Source: VBDM01 sp035499735 (lineage in GTDB: Bacteria; Pseudomonadota; Gammaproteobacteria; Burkholderiales; SG8-39). From it: 64,000 nt of DNA. The notes below the pieces were generated by a model. It did no database searches and had not been told where the DNA came from. It saw nothing but the letters and a program-made list of their open reading frames with translations. Positions 33,570 to 42,561 of this stretch are shown here, one piece after another. The first letter of the stretch is position 1, and each line of letters starts with the position of its first letter. Both the position numbers and the translations under genes were made by a program. The stretch covers positions 1 to 64,000 of the forward strand of contig DATJYC010000058.1 in assembly GCA_035499735.1 (NCBI GenBank), given 5' to 3'.

Positions 33570-33665
33570 ATTGCCGGAGCGCGCGGTGGAGGCGGCGCCC
33601 GTGATTCCGCGCGTTTCGAACGTACGCGAAGCGACGTTCACCGCGCGGTTTTTGTTTCTTGACCC

Positions 33666-35579
33666 ATGCCCAATATCCGTCTTCCCGACGGCTCAATCAA
33701 GGTCTTCTTCGACCCGGTCACGGTTGGCGAGATCGCGAAGGCGATCGGCCCGGGGCTTGCGCGTGCGGCGCTCGCGGGAAAGGTGGAAGGCAAGCTAGTC
33801 GACCTGTCCTATCGCGTCGAGAGCGACTCGAACGTAGCGATCGTCACGGATCGCGACAAGGAAGGCGTCGAACTCCTTAGGCATTCGACCGCGCACCTGC
33901 TTGCGTACGCAGTGAAGGAACTCTTCCCCGACGCCCAGGTGACGATCGGGCCGGTGATTGAAGACGGGTTCTACTACGACTTCTCGTACAAGCGCCCCTT
34001 CACTCCGCAAGATCTCGCCGCAATCGAAAAGCGCATGTCCGAGCTTGCCGCGAAGGACCTCCCGGTAACGCGCGAGGTCTGGGCACGCGACAAGGCGGTC
34101 GAATTTTTCAAGTCGATCGGCGAGCATTACAAGGCCGAGATCATCGCCGCCATCCCCTCGGGCGAAGAAGTGTCGCTGTACCGCGAGGGTGCCTTCATCG
34201 ACCTGTGCCGGGGACCTCATGTCCCGTCGACGGGCAAGCTGAAGGTATTCAAGCTCATGAAGGTCGCGGGCGCCTATTGGCGCGGCGACTCGAGGAACGA
34301 GATGCTGCAGCGTATCTACGGCACGGCCTGGGCCAAGAAGGAGGAGCAGGACGCCTACCTGCGGATGCTCGAGGAGGCCGAGAAGCGCGACCACCGTAAG
34401 CTCGGCACCCAGCTCGATCTGTTCCACCTGCAAGAGGAATCCCCGGGCATGGTGTTCTGGCACCCCAACGGCTGGGCGCTGTGGCAGCAGGTCGAGCAGT
34501 ACATGCGCCGCGTCTACCGCGACAACGGCTACCTCGAGGTGCGCGGCCCGCAGATCCTCGATCGAAGCCTGTGGGAAAAGACCGGGCATTGGCAGAACTA
34601 CCGCGAGAACATGTTCACGACCGAGTCCGAAAAGCGCGACTACGCGATCAAGCCGATGAACTGCCCGGGCCACATCCAGATCTTCAACAAGGGGCTGCGC
34701 AGCTACCGCGAACTGCCCCTCCGCTACGGGGAGTTCGGCGTATGCACGCGCAACGAGCCCTCGGGGGCTCTCCACGGGATCATGCGCGTGCGTGCGTTCA
34801 CCCAGGACGACGGGCACATCTTCTGCACCGAGGAGCAGATCAAGCCCGAGGTCACCGCGTTCACCGCGCAGCTCAAGCGCGTCTACGCGGATTTTGGTTT
34901 CACCGATATCGTCTACAAGCTTGCCACGCGCCCGGCCAAGCGTGTGGGCTCGGACGAGGTTTGGGACAAGGCCGAGAAAGCCTTGCGGTCGGCGCTGGAG
35001 GACGGCGGGATTCCCTTCGAGCTGCTGCCAGGGGAGGGAGCGTTCTACGGTCCCAAGCTCGAATACCACCTCAAGGACTCGATCGGGCGTTCTTGGCAAT
35101 GCGGCACCATGCAGGTTGACTTTTCCATGCCCGGGCGGCTGGGAGCGGAGTACGTTGCAGAGGACAACACCCGCAGGGTCCCGGTCATGCTTCACCGAGC
35201 GGTTCTCGGGTCCATGGAGCGCTTCGTCGGCATTCTCCTGGAGCACTACGCGGGGGCGATGCCGTTGTGGCTCGCGCCTGTTCAGGTGGCCGTGCTGACC
35301 ATTTCAGAGGGCCAGAGCGACTACGCTCGGGCCGTTGCGGCGCGATTGAAAGGCGCCGGGTACCGGGTACATTCTGACTTGAGGAACGAGAAAATTAGCT
35401 ATAAAATTCGAGAACATAGCTTGCAGAAACTGCCTTACCAGCTCGTTATCGGAGAGAAGGAAAAGGCAGCCGAAAAAGTGGCCGTGCGCACCCGTGCCGG
35501 CGAGGATCTCGGACAGATGGGACTGGCCGAGTTCGTTGCGCGCCTCGAATCCGAGGCCAGGCAGGGCGGTACGGCCTAA
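33666..35579 (+). CDS. thrS: threonyl-tRNA synthetase
   Basis: A 637-residue class II synthetase. It has a TGS domain (residues 1-62), an editing domain with LLRHSTAHLLAYAVKELFPDA (HxxxH), and the catalytic core with MNCPGHIQIF (zinc Cys), the motif 2 region RNEPSGALHGIMRVRAFTQDDGHIFC and motif 3 HRAVLGSMERFVGILLEHYAG. The anticodon-binding domain is at the C-terminus. It is the first gene of the infC-rpmI-rplT-pheST cluster. Confidence 0.97.
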   Translation: MPNIRLPDGSIKVFFDPVTVGEIAKAIGPGLARAALAGKVEGKLVDLSYRVESDSNVAIVTDRDKEGVELLRHSTAHLLAYAVKELFPDAQVTIGPVIEDGFYYDFSYKRPFTPQDLAAIEKRMSELAAKDLPVTREVWARDKAVEFFKSIGEHYKAEIIAAIPSGEEVSLYREGAFIDLCRGPHVPSTGKLKVFKLMKVAGAYWRGDSRNEMLQRIYGTAWAKKEEQDAYLRMLEEAEKRDHRKLGTQLDLFHLQEESPGMVFWHPNGWALWQQVEQYMRRVYRDNGYLEVRGPQILDRSLWEKTGHWQNYRENMFTTESEKRDYAIKPMNCPGHIQIFNKGLRSYRELPLRYGEFGVCTRNEPSGALHGIMRVRAFTQDDGHIFCTEEQIKPEVTAFTAQLKRVYADFGFTDIVYKLATRPAKRVGSDEVWDKAEKALRSALEDGGIPFELLPGEGAFYGPKLEYHLKDSIGRSWQCGTMQVDFSMPGRLGAEYVAEDNTRRVPVMLHRAVLGSMERFVGILLEHYAGAMPLWLAPVQVAVLTISEGQSDYARAVAARLKGAGYRVHSDLRNEKISYKIREHSLQKLPYQLVIGEKEKAAEKVAVRTRAGEDLGQMGLAEFVARLESEARQGGTA

Positions 35580-35605
35580 TTTTTCACGAACACGGAGAAT
35601 CGAAC

Positions 35606-36190
35606 ATCGCCACGGAGAGAACGCAGCGTATTAACAACGAGATCAACGCGCCCGAGGTGCGTCTGGTCGGAGCCAACGGCGAGCAGGTCGGCATTGTGCC
35701 GATCACTCAAGCACTGAAGATGGCGGAGGACGCCGAGGTAGATCTGGTGGAAATCGCACCGCTTGCCAAGCCGCCGGTCTGCAAGCTGATGGATTACGGG
35801 AAGTTCAAATACCGCGAGGCGAAGAAGGCGCACGAGGCGAAGCTCAAGCAGAAGCAGATTCACGTCAAGGAAGTCAAGTTCCGTCCCGGGACGGACGAGG
35901 GCGACTACCAGATCAAGCTGCGCAACCTGATCAAATTCCTGGACGAGGGAGACAAGACCAAGGTCACGTTGCGATATCGGGGCCGCGAGATGGCGCATCA
36001 GGAATTCGGGGTGCGCCTGATCGAGCGGGTGAAGCAGGACCTCGAGCCGCACGCCGTGGTGGAGCAGTACCCGAAGATGGAGGGCCGGCAACTCATCATG
36101 GTGCTGGCTCCGAAGAAAGGCAAGAAAGAGGTGAAGAAGCCGGCCGCAAAACCGGTCAAGAAGGATTCGAAGCCGGCCGTCGCGTCCTGA
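35606..36190 (+). CDS. infC: translation initiation factor IF-3 (ATC start)
   Basis: A 194-residue IF-3. The conserved N-terminus (ATERTQRINNEINAPEVRLVG) begins at an ATC codon at 35606, preceded by GGAG at 8 bp. No ATG, GTG or TTG gives the complete N-domain; the first standard start, GTG 35657, would remove 17 residues. Rare start codons are the known basis of IF-3 autoregulation, because IF-3 rejects non-standard starts. The C-domain (VKEVKFRPGTDEGDYQIKLRN) is normal. The tail is Lys/Ala-rich. Confidence 0.93.
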   Translation: MATERTQRINNEINAPEVRLVGANGEQVGIVPITQALKMAEDAEVDLVEIAPLAKPPVCKLMDYGKFKYREAKKAHEAKLKQKQIHVKEVKFRPGTDEGDYQIKLRNLIKFLDEGDKTKVTLRYRGREMAHQEFGVRLIERVKQDLEPHAVVEQYPKMEGRQLIMVLAPKKGKKEVKKPAAKPVKKDSKPAVAS

Positions 36191-36278
36191 CGCACGCCGA
36201 TTCAGAAGAAGTGGCGTTCGGGCCCTTGAAGAGCCTCAATCGGAGGCCGCCCGTCGTCATCACAAACAGGAGTTAGCA

Positions 36279-36476
36279 ATGCCCAAGCTGAAAACCAAGC
36301 GAAGCGCCGCAAAGCGCTTCAAGATCCGCTCCGGCGGCAGCATCAAGCGCTCTCAGGCGTTCAAGCGTCACATCCTCACCAAGAAAACCACGAAGAGCAA
36401 GCGGCATCTGCGCGGCACGGCGGAAGTACATTCCACCGACCAGCAGCATGTTCGCGCGATGCTGCCATACGCCTAG
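36279..36476 (+). CDS. rpmI: 50S ribosomal protein L35
   Basis: A 65-residue basic protein with the family start PKLKTKRSAAKRFKIRSGG and the SQAFKRHILTKKTTKSKRHLRG core. ATG 36279 is preceded by AGGAG. It sits between infC and rplT, the standard order. Confidence 0.97.
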   Translation: MPKLKTKRSAAKRFKIRSGGSIKRSQAFKRHILTKKTTKSKRHLRGTAEVHSTDQQHVRAMLPYA

Positions 36477-36485
36477 GAGAGCCCC

Positions 36486-36845
36486 ATGCCAAGAGTCAAG
36501 CGCGGCGTAACCGCGCACGCCAAGCACAAGAAGGTCATCCGCCAGGCCAAGGGCTTCCGCGGCCGCCGCGGCAACGTCTTCAACATCGCCAAAGAGGCGG
36601 TAATCAAGGCAGGCCAGTACGCCTATCGCGATCGCAAGCAGCGCAAGCGCCAGTTTCGCGGTCTGTGGATCACCCGGATCAACGCGGCGGTGCGCGAGCA
36701 CGGCATGACCTACTCCGCCTTCATGTACGGGCTGAAGAAGGCTTCGATCGAGATCGATCGCAAAGTGCTCGCTGACCTCGCGGTGGCCGACAAGCCCGCG
36801 TTTGCGCAGCTCGCGGGCCAGGTCAAGGCGAAGCTCGCCGCATAG
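36486..36845 (+). CDS. rplT: 50S ribosomal protein L20
   Basis: A 119-residue L20 (PRVKRGVTAHAKHKKVIRQA, then GFRGRRGNVFNIAKEAV and ITRINAAVREHGMTYSAFM). L20 is an early assembly protein and in several bacteria represses translation of rpmI-rplT. It lies 9 bp after rpmI. Confidence 0.97.
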   Translation: MPRVKRGVTAHAKHKKVIRQAKGFRGRRGNVFNIAKEAVIKAGQYAYRDRKQRKRQFRGLWITRINAAVREHGMTYSAFMYGLKKASIEIDRKVLADLAVADKPAFAQLAGQVKAKLAA

Positions 36846-36887
36846 TCCCGGCCGATCTCCTCCCGTCAGGAAGGCGGGCCAGGCTCA

Positions 36888-37886
36888 ATGACGGACGTCG
36901 ATAAGCTCGTCGCCGAAGCGATCGCCAGGTTCGCGGCCGTCGACGATGCCGACGAGCTGGAGCGCGTCAAGGCGCGCTACCTCGGGAAATCGGGATCGAT
37001 TCCGGAAGCAATGAAGCGGCTGGCCAGGCTCGCGCCGGCCGAGCGGCGCGAGGCCGGGGCAAGCATCAACTCCGCCAAGGACCGCATCGAAGCCGCTCTG
37101 GCCGCCAGGCGGGAAGCGATCGCTGCCCTAAAGCTCGACGCCCGTCTCGCCGAGGAAGCGCTCGACGTGACCCTTCCCGCGCGCGGACGCGGCACGGGAA
37201 GCATTCACCCCGTGATTCGGACCTGGCAGCGCATCGAGGCGATCTTCGGCTCGATCGGGTTCGACGTTGCCGACGGGCCGGAGATCGAGACCGACTGGTA
37301 CAACTTCACCGCGCTCAACCAGCCGGAGAACCATCCAGCACGGTCGATGCACGACACCTTCTACGTCGAGGGCGGTCTGCTGCTGCGCACCCACACCAGC
37401 CCGATCCAGGTGCGCTACGCACGCACACACGAGCCGCCGATCAAGGTGATCGCACCCGGCCGCGTGTATCGCGTCGACTCGGACGCCACCCACTCGCCGA
37501 TGTTCCACCAGGTCGAGGGACTATGGATGGACGAGGACGTGAGCTTTGCCGACCTGAAGAGCGTCTACATCGATTTCCTGCGCAGGTTCTTCGAGACCGA
37601 CGACCTTGAGGTCCGCTTCCGGCCGTCCTTCTTTCCTTTTACCGAGCCGTCGGCAGAGATCGACATGATGTTCGGCTCGGGCCCGAGCCGGGGCACGTGG
37701 CTGGAAATCTCCGGCGCAGGGCAGGTGCACCCGAACGTGGTGCGCAACTATGGCCTCGACCCGGAGCGCTGCATCGGCTTCGCCTTCGGGTCGGGCCTCG
37801 AGCGCCTCGCCATGTTGCGGTATGGCGTCGACGACCTGCGGTTGTTCTTCGAGAACGACCTTCGCTTCCTGCGGCAGTTTGCCTAG
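36888..37886 (+). CDS. pheS: phenylalanyl-tRNA synthetase alpha subunit
   Basis: A 332-residue subunit with an N-terminal coiled coil, then the class II core: HPVIRTWQRIEAIFGSIGFDVADGPEIETDWYNFTALN, HTSPIQVRYA, PGRVYRVDSDATHSPMFHQVEGLW (motif 2) and GFAFGSGLERLAML (motif 3). It forms the alpha2beta2 enzyme with PheT, encoded 4 bp downstream. Confidence 0.97.
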   Translation: MTDVDKLVAEAIARFAAVDDADELERVKARYLGKSGSIPEAMKRLARLAPAERREAGASINSAKDRIEAALAARREAIAALKLDARLAEEALDVTLPARGRGTGSIHPVIRTWQRIEAIFGSIGFDVADGPEIETDWYNFTALNQPENHPARSMHDTFYVEGGLLLRTHTSPIQVRYARTHEPPIKVIAPGRVYRVDSDATHSPMFHQVEGLWMDEDVSFADLKSVYIDFLRRFFETDDLEVRFRPSFFPFTEPSAEIDMMFGSGPSRGTWLEISGAGQVHPNVVRNYGLDPERCIGFAFGSGLERLAMLRYGVDDLRLFFENDLRFLRQFA

Positions 37887-37890
37887 GGCG

Positions 37891-40281
37891 ATGCAATTCT
37901 CCGAGCGCTGGCTGCGCAGCTTCGTTGATCCGCCCCAGAAGTCGGATGAACTCGCCCGCCTGCTCACGATGTCGGGTGTCGAGGTCGAGACCTGCGTGCC
38001 GGTGGCGCCGCCTTTCTCGGGTGTCGTCGTGGGCCAGGTGCTGTCGGTGGACAAGCACCCCAGCGCCGACCGGCTGACGATCTGCAGCGTTAACGCGGGC
38101 ACGAACGAGCCAATCAGCGTCGTGTGCGGTGCGCCGAACGTGGCGGCGGGCATGAAGGTTCCCCTGGCAACGGCGGGCGCGAAACTGCCCGGGGGACTGG
38201 AGATCAGGGCGACAACGATGCGCGGTGTCGAAAGTCGCGGCATGCTGTGCTCGGCGCGCGAGATCGGCCTGTCGGATGACCACAGCGGACTGCTCGCCCT
38301 GCCCGCGGACGCTCCGCCTGGGCACGACGTGCGCGAAGTGCTCGCGCTCGACGACCGGATCTTCACTCTCAAGCTGACGCCCAACCGCGCCGACTGCCTG
38401 TCGGTGCTCGGGGTCGCCAGAGAAGTCTCCGCCCTGACCCGCTCGAAGCTCGACGCACCCGAGATCCGCCCGGTGCCGGCACGCAGCGAGGCGAGCTTCC
38501 CCGTGAGGATCAGCGACCCGCGCGGCTGCGGGCGCTTCACGGGCCGGGTGATCCGCGGCGTGAACGCCGCAGCGCACACGCCAGCGTGGATGAAGGAGCG
38601 CCTGGAACGCGCCGGCCAGCGCTCGATCTCCGCGCTGGTGGACGTCACCAACTATGTGATGCTCGAGCTGGGGCGCCCGCTGCACGTCTACGACCTCGAC
38701 AAGCTCGCGGGAGGGATCGATGTGCGCTTCGGGCGAAGGGGCGAACGCGTCAAGCTGCTGAATGATATGACGGTGGACCTGGACGAGTCGGTGCTGTGCA
38801 TCACCGATGGCTCCGGCCCGATCGGCCTGGCAGGCATCATGGGCGGAGACTCGACCAAAGCCGAGGTTGCGACGCGGAACATCTTCCTCGAGTCGGCGTT
38901 CTTCTACCCGGACGCGATCGCGGGGCGCGCGCGCCGGTACAACTTCGCGAGCGACGCGTCGCACCGCTTCGAGCGCGGCGTCGACTTCGACAACAACGTC
39001 GCCGGGATCGAGCGCGCGACCCGGCTTATCCTGGACGTCTGCGGCGGCGAGCCGGGTCCCACGGTCGACACGGTGGCCAGGCTTCCCGAGCGCAGGCCGG
39101 TTCGCATGCGCGTGGGCCGCGCGCACAAGATCATAGGGGTGCGAGTGCCCGAGGCGGAGATGGCGGACATCTTTGCCCGTCTGGGACTTAAATATCTACG
39201 CGACGGCGACGCCTTCGTCGTCACTCCGCCCTCGTTCCGCTTCGACATCGAGATCGAGGAAGATCTGGTCGAGGAAGTGGCGCGGGTACACGGTTTCGAG
39301 CACATTCCGGCGCGCCAGCCGCGCGCCCCGATGATCATGCGCGCTCAGCCCGAGGCACGGCGCTCGCGTCATGCGCTGCGGCAGCGGCTTGCCGACGCCG
39401 ACTACGTGGAAGCGGTCAACTTCAGCTTCGTCGACCCGCAATGGGAGGCCGATTTTGCGGGCGAGGGAAATCCGATCCGAGTCCTCAACCCGATCGCCAG
39501 CCACCTCGCCGTGATGCGCAGCACGCTGTTCGGCAGCCTCGTGTCGAACGTGGTCTACAACGTGGCGCGAAAGGCGCCGCGGATCAGGGTGTTCGAACTG
39601 GGACGCGTGTACTTGCGGGATCCGCGGGTGAAGGACAGCGAGCAGGACGTGGCGGGGATCCGGCAGCCTACCCGCATTGGCGCTATCGCCTACGGCCCGG
39701 CCCTCGAGGAGCAGTGGGGTGTCTCCGACAGGCGCCAGGTCGACTTCTACGACGTCAAGGCGGACCTGGAAGCGCTGCTTGCTCCCCGCGTTGCCCGCTA
39801 CGAAGTGGCAGTGCATCCCGCGCTGCACCCGGGCCGGTCGGCGCGGGTGACCTTGGACGGGGCGCCCATCGGCTGGGTGGGCGAACTGCACCCCCGTTGG
39901 CAGCAGAAATACGGCTTACCCCTGCCGGCCGCTCTGTTCGAGCTAGATGTCGGAGCCCTGGGAGAGGTCGGCACGCCCCGGTACCAAGAGATATCCAAGT
40001 ACCCGCCGGTCATCCGCGATAGGGCCATGGAGTTCGACGAGAGCCTGCCGGCCGCCCGGATCCTGGAGGAAATTGATCGAAACCGGCCTCGCGTAGTGCA
40101 GGAAATACGCTTGTTTGACTTCTATCGGGGTAGAGGTGTAGAAAGGGGTAAAAAAAGCCTTGCATTTCGGGTAGTTATGCAAGATACTGCAAGGACGTTG
40201 ACCGATGCGGAAGCGGACGCCGCAATGGCGCAACTGACAGAGCTTCTCGCCGCGAAATTCGGTGCTAAATTACGTACTTAA
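37891..40281 (+). CDS. pheT: phenylalanyl-tRNA synthetase beta subunit
   Basis: A 796-residue beta subunit: an N-terminal tRNA-binding/EMAP domain (VVVGQVLSVDKHPSADRLTICSV-type), a B3/B4 editing region (RSISALVDVTNYVMLELGRPLHVYD), a B5 domain, a catalytic-like core (ASHLAVMRSTLFGSLVSNV) and the C-terminal FDX-ACB anticodon-binding domain (YPPVIRDRAMEFDESLPAA). The start is ATG 37891. Confidence 0.97.
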   Translation: MQFSERWLRSFVDPPQKSDELARLLTMSGVEVETCVPVAPPFSGVVVGQVLSVDKHPSADRLTICSVNAGTNEPISVVCGAPNVAAGMKVPLATAGAKLPGGLEIRATTMRGVESRGMLCSAREIGLSDDHSGLLALPADAPPGHDVREVLALDDRIFTLKLTPNRADCLSVLGVAREVSALTRSKLDAPEIRPVPARSEASFPVRISDPRGCGRFTGRVIRGVNAAAHTPAWMKERLERAGQRSISALVDVTNYVMLELGRPLHVYDLDKLAGGIDVRFGRRGERVKLLNDMTVDLDESVLCITDGSGPIGLAGIMGGDSTKAEVATRNIFLESAFFYPDAIAGRARRYNFASDASHRFERGVDFDNNVAGIERATRLILDVCGGEPGPTVDTVARLPERRPVRMRVGRAHKIIGVRVPEAEMADIFARLGLKYLRDGDAFVVTPPSFRFDIEIEEDLVEEVARVHGFEHIPARQPRAPMIMRAQPEARRSRHALRQRLADADYVEAVNFSFVDPQWEADFAGEGNPIRVLNPIASHLAVMRSTLFGSLVSNVVYNVARKAPRIRVFELGRVYLRDPRVKDSEQDVAGIRQPTRIGAIAYGPALEEQWGVSDRRQVDFYDVKADLEALLAPRVARYEVAVHPALHPGRSARVTLDGAPIGWVGELHPRWQQKYGLPLPAALFELDVGALGEVGTPRYQEISKYPPVIRDRAMEFDESLPAARILEEIDRNRPRVVQEIRLFDFYRGRGVERGKKSLAFRVVMQDTARTLTDAEADAAMAQLTELLAAKFGAKLRT

Positions 40282-40323
40282 GTAATGAAGTGGAGGGAGA
40301 TTTACCCCTCCAAGGGAGCAGAA

Positions 40324-40632
40324 ATGACGCTGACGAAAGCCGAGCTGGCGGACATGCTTTTCGAGAAGGTCGGCCTCAACAAGCGCGAGGCGAAGGACAT
40401 GGTCGAGACGTTCTTCGAAGAGATCCGCTTGGCGCTGGAGAGCGGCGAGAGCGTCAAGCTTTCAGGCTTCGGCAATTTTCAGCTCCGCGACAAGCCGCAG
40501 CGGCCTGGGCGCAACCCTAAGACCGGGGAGGAAATTCCCATCACGGCGAGGCGCGTGGTCACTTTCCACGCCAGCCAGAAACTCAAGGCCCTCGTCGAGC
40601 AAACTCATGGAAAGCAAGGTAACCAAGGATAG
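40324..40632 (+). CDS. ihfA: integration host factor alpha subunit
   Basis: A 102-residue HU/IHF-family DNA-bending protein: MTLTKAELADMLFEKVGLNKREAKDMVE, then GNFQLRDKPQRPGRNPKTGEEIPI, the beta-arm with the Pro that intercalates DNA. IHF often assists site-specific integrases. The 3' end overlaps the following merR gene by 26 bp. Confidence 0.96.
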   Translation: MTLTKAELADMLFEKVGLNKREAKDMVETFFEEIRLALESGESVKLSGFGNFQLRDKPQRPGRNPKTGEEIPITARRVVTFHASQKLKALVEQTHGKQGNQG

Positions 40633-41026
40633 CCTGCCCGCGATCCCGGCCAAGCGCTACTTCACCATCGGTGAAGTCAGCGAGCTGTGCGGGGTCAAGC
40701 CGCACGTGCTCCGCTACTGGGAGCAGGAGTTCACGCAGCTGCGCCCGGTCAAGCGCCGCGGCAATCGCCGCTACTACCAGCATCACGAGGTGCTCCTGAT
40801 CCGCCGCATCCGGGAACTGCTGTACGAGCAGGGGTTCACCATCAGCGGAGCACGCAATCGCCTCGACGAGAGTCTGAGCGCCGCGCCCGCGCGCGCGCTG
40901 TCGTCTACTTCCTCTCCTTCGCGTGGCGCGGACGCACGCGGTGTGAACCTCTCGAACCTCAAGCAAGAACTCAAGAGCGTCATAGATCTGCTCGCTGCGG
41001 AGAAGGCGTCGGGCTCGGCCCGCTGA
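40607..41026 (+). CDS. MerR family transcriptional regulator
   Basis: A 139-residue regulator with the winged-helix start RYFTIGEVSELCGVKPHVLRYWEQEF and RRYYQHHEVLLIRRIRELLYEQGFTISGARNRL. It has no cysteine-based metal site, and the C-terminal part is short, with a coiled coil and an Ala/Ser-rich linker. The same small MerR protein follows ihfA in many gamma- and betaproteobacteria; its targets are not established. It overlaps ihfA. Confidence 0.9.
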   Translation: MESKVTKDSLPAIPAKRYFTIGEVSELCGVKPHVLRYWEQEFTQLRPVKRRGNRRYYQHHEVLLIRRIRELLYEQGFTISGARNRLDESLSAAPARALSSTSSPSRGADARGVNLSNLKQELKSVIDLLAAEKASGSAR

Positions 41027-41041
41027 TATACTTCCGCCTCT

Positions 41042-41118
41042 CGGGGCGTAGCGCAGCCTGGTAGCGTACCTGCATGGGGTGCAGGTGGTCGCGAGTTCGA
41101 ATCTCGCCGCCCCGACCA
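41042..41118 (+). tRNA. tRNA-Pro (GGG); integration target
   Basis: A 77-nt cloverleaf: acceptor CGGGGCG pairs with CGCCCCG, the anticodon stem is CCTGC/GCAGG, the loop ATGGGGT carries anticodon GGG, and CCA is encoded. Its 3' 49 nt (41070-41118), plus the next ATT, recur exactly at 47706 and 50767, which marks it as the attachment site of the tandem islands. Confidence 0.97.
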
Positions 41119-41426
41119 ATTCATAAAATCAATAAGTTGTAGCAGCAATTTCAAGTTCTCACCGGCAGCCTGCCGGCCTTCTCCGCGCCACCTTTCAACG
41201 TAGCTTTTCTGAACGCTATCGCTCGCAAACCCGCGTGGATATTGGCTTTGCGGGCGATGCATGCTTCTTTTCATAGAGCTGCCGAAGCGTACCTGCTATC
41301 TATGCAGGTGGTCGAAAAAGGTTGCTTCGGATGATCGCTGGAGTCAAAACGTATTCAAGGAGTTGCGAGGTTTTCTCAAACCTTCAAATTCTTCGAGAAT
41401 ATTCGACTGCGGGAGTTTTGCGGGAC
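41119..41426 (+). repeat. left-end repeat of element 1
   Basis: It begins ATTCATAAAATCAATAAGTT right after the tRNA CCA and matches 47755-48061 at most positions, with scattered substitutions and only slight length difference. Near its right side is TGCGGGAGTTTTGCGGGA (41408-41425), a motif also found in both right ends. No open reading frame with coding character is present. Confidence 0.8.
41286..41314 (+). other. tRNA-Pro anticodon-arm mimic in the left end
   Basis: AGCGTACCTGC, a 7-nt loop, then GCAGGTGGTCG: this equals tRNA-Pro 41063-41091 at 23 of 29 positions, and all six differences lie in the anticodon loop (TATCTAT instead of ATGGGGT). The surrounding sequence does not form a tRNA. 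The same mimic occurs at 47922-47950 in element 2. Confidence 0.6.
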
Positions 41427-41750
41427 TTTCGCGGGAGTTTTGTTACCGGCCCGCGTCCGGGTCCCTGCAGGATGCAACGCCGCCCACCGCTCGCGGCTCA
41501 TCTGCGATTTCGGGTGCGATCGCAGCCGTATCAGGCTCTCCCGGACCTTGCGTAGGCGCTATTGCCGGATCGACTTATGCTGGGCTCCCCAACCGGGGCA
41601 AAACTGGGCACTACCGGGAATTGGCCGCGCCGCTCGCGTGATAGCAGCTCCCAGCACGTACTCTCATACACACCTGGGTTTCAGAAATGGCAGCAAACGG
41701 CCAAGAGCGCTGCAGTAGCCAACAAATTGCCTCCTCGACTTTTTCGCACC
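41427..41750. other. non-coding part of element 1
   Basis: No supported gene. A second, partial GCGGGAGTTTT (41431-41441) follows the end motif. The open frames here lack codon bias and recognisable motifs. Confidence 0.3.
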
Positions 41751-42233
41751 CTATTTCGGCCCGGGCTCGAACTTCTGGTTACTGAACGCTGAGCCACTCG
41801 GGCGTCTGATTTGGATGAAGCCGTGGTTCGCCGCCTTGTGGCAGGTATTGCACGCCGCAGTCAGGCTGTCGAAGGACCTTGTGAAATCCGCTGCGCTCTT
41901 TCCTTTGATCGCTTTGCCGATCGCGTCAAGCGGTGCCGGCGTTAGGCTAGCGATCAGAGCCGCGACCGGCACGCCCTCGTACGTCGGCTGCAGCCTGCTC
42001 GCATCCTCGAAACCTTCGCGAAGTTCGTCCATCTCGTAGTTCGCAAGGGCCCAGTTGCTGCGGCTGGCGGCGAGCCAGAGCTTGGCGTGCCGCATTTGCT
42101 GCAAGGACATGATCTCACCGAGCCCGGGGACGTAGGCCTCTGTCTTGGCTGGTGTCGGCGAATTTGCATCGGCATGGGCGGGACCTGTTGCGATCGCGAG
42201 GCTAAGTCCAGCCAGGATAGCGAGGTTCTTCAT
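41751..42233 (-). CDS. exported c-type cytochrome
   Basis: A 160-residue periplasmic protein. The signal peptide (NLAILAGLSLAIATGPAHA) precedes a helical domain with one haem-binding CNTCH motif near residue 132 and a Met/His-poor C-terminus. The length and the C-terminal position of the haem site are reminiscent of cytochrome c'-type four-helix proteins. It is an electron carrier or gas-binding protein; the partner is unknown. It lies next to a second, truncated cytochrome-like gene. Confidence 0.75.
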   Translation of the reverse strand: MKNLAILAGLSLAIATGPAHADANSPTPAKTEAYVPGLGEIMSLQQMRHAKLWLAASRSNWALANYEMDELREGFEDASRLQPTYEGVPVAALIASLTPAPLDAIGKAIKGKSAADFTRSFDSLTAACNTCHKAANHGFIQIRRPSGSAFSNQKFEPGPK

Positions 42234-42396
42234 TGCGGCTCTCCTTTTCGGGTGTTCTCTCCAGGAAATCGTAGATCAGTTCAAGCTCGGGTGCTGGCTC
42301 CCCGACCAGGGCTCGAAAGCCCGGATTAACAGTCCGCGCGAATAACCGCTTGGGTCGCGAGCCGACATTGGCCAACGCCTGGTTTCGGCTGCGGAT

Positions 42397-42561
42397 TCAA
42401 TGGATCGACGCAACACAACGATGATAGCGCTCGGCTGGAGTTTCAAAGCCGAGGGTCTTTCTAGGTCGCTCGTTGAGCCGTCGCGCGACGGCGTCTAGCT
42501 TCGCCTGCGAGTAGACCGACAGGTCAGTTCCTTTCGGGAAGTACTGTCGCAGTAGCCCATT
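42397..42561 (-). pseudogene. IS30 family transposase, C-terminal remnant
   Basis: On the - strand 54 codons read NGLLRQYFPKGTDLSVYSQA, KLDAVARRLNERPRKTLGFE and TPAERYHRCVA, then a stop. This is the end of IS30-family DDE transposases, including the last conserved block. Everything upstream of NGLLRQ is missing; the sequence switches abruptly to a cytochrome-like gene on the other strand. It marks an old insertion-deletion event. Confidence 0.8.

Noticed and set aside
33795..35246. 483-codon frame antisense to thrS
   Set aside because: thrS is unmistakable and essential; the antisense frame has no family features.
41286..41314. Anticodon-arm mimic considered as a functional tRNA or suppressor
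   Set aside because: There is no acceptor stem, D-arm or T-arm around it.
41261..41641. Open frames in the left end of element 1, tested as a possible small integrase or excisionase
   Set aside because: No helix-turn-helix or tyrosine recombinase motif, and the frame is not preserved in the equivalent left end at 47900.
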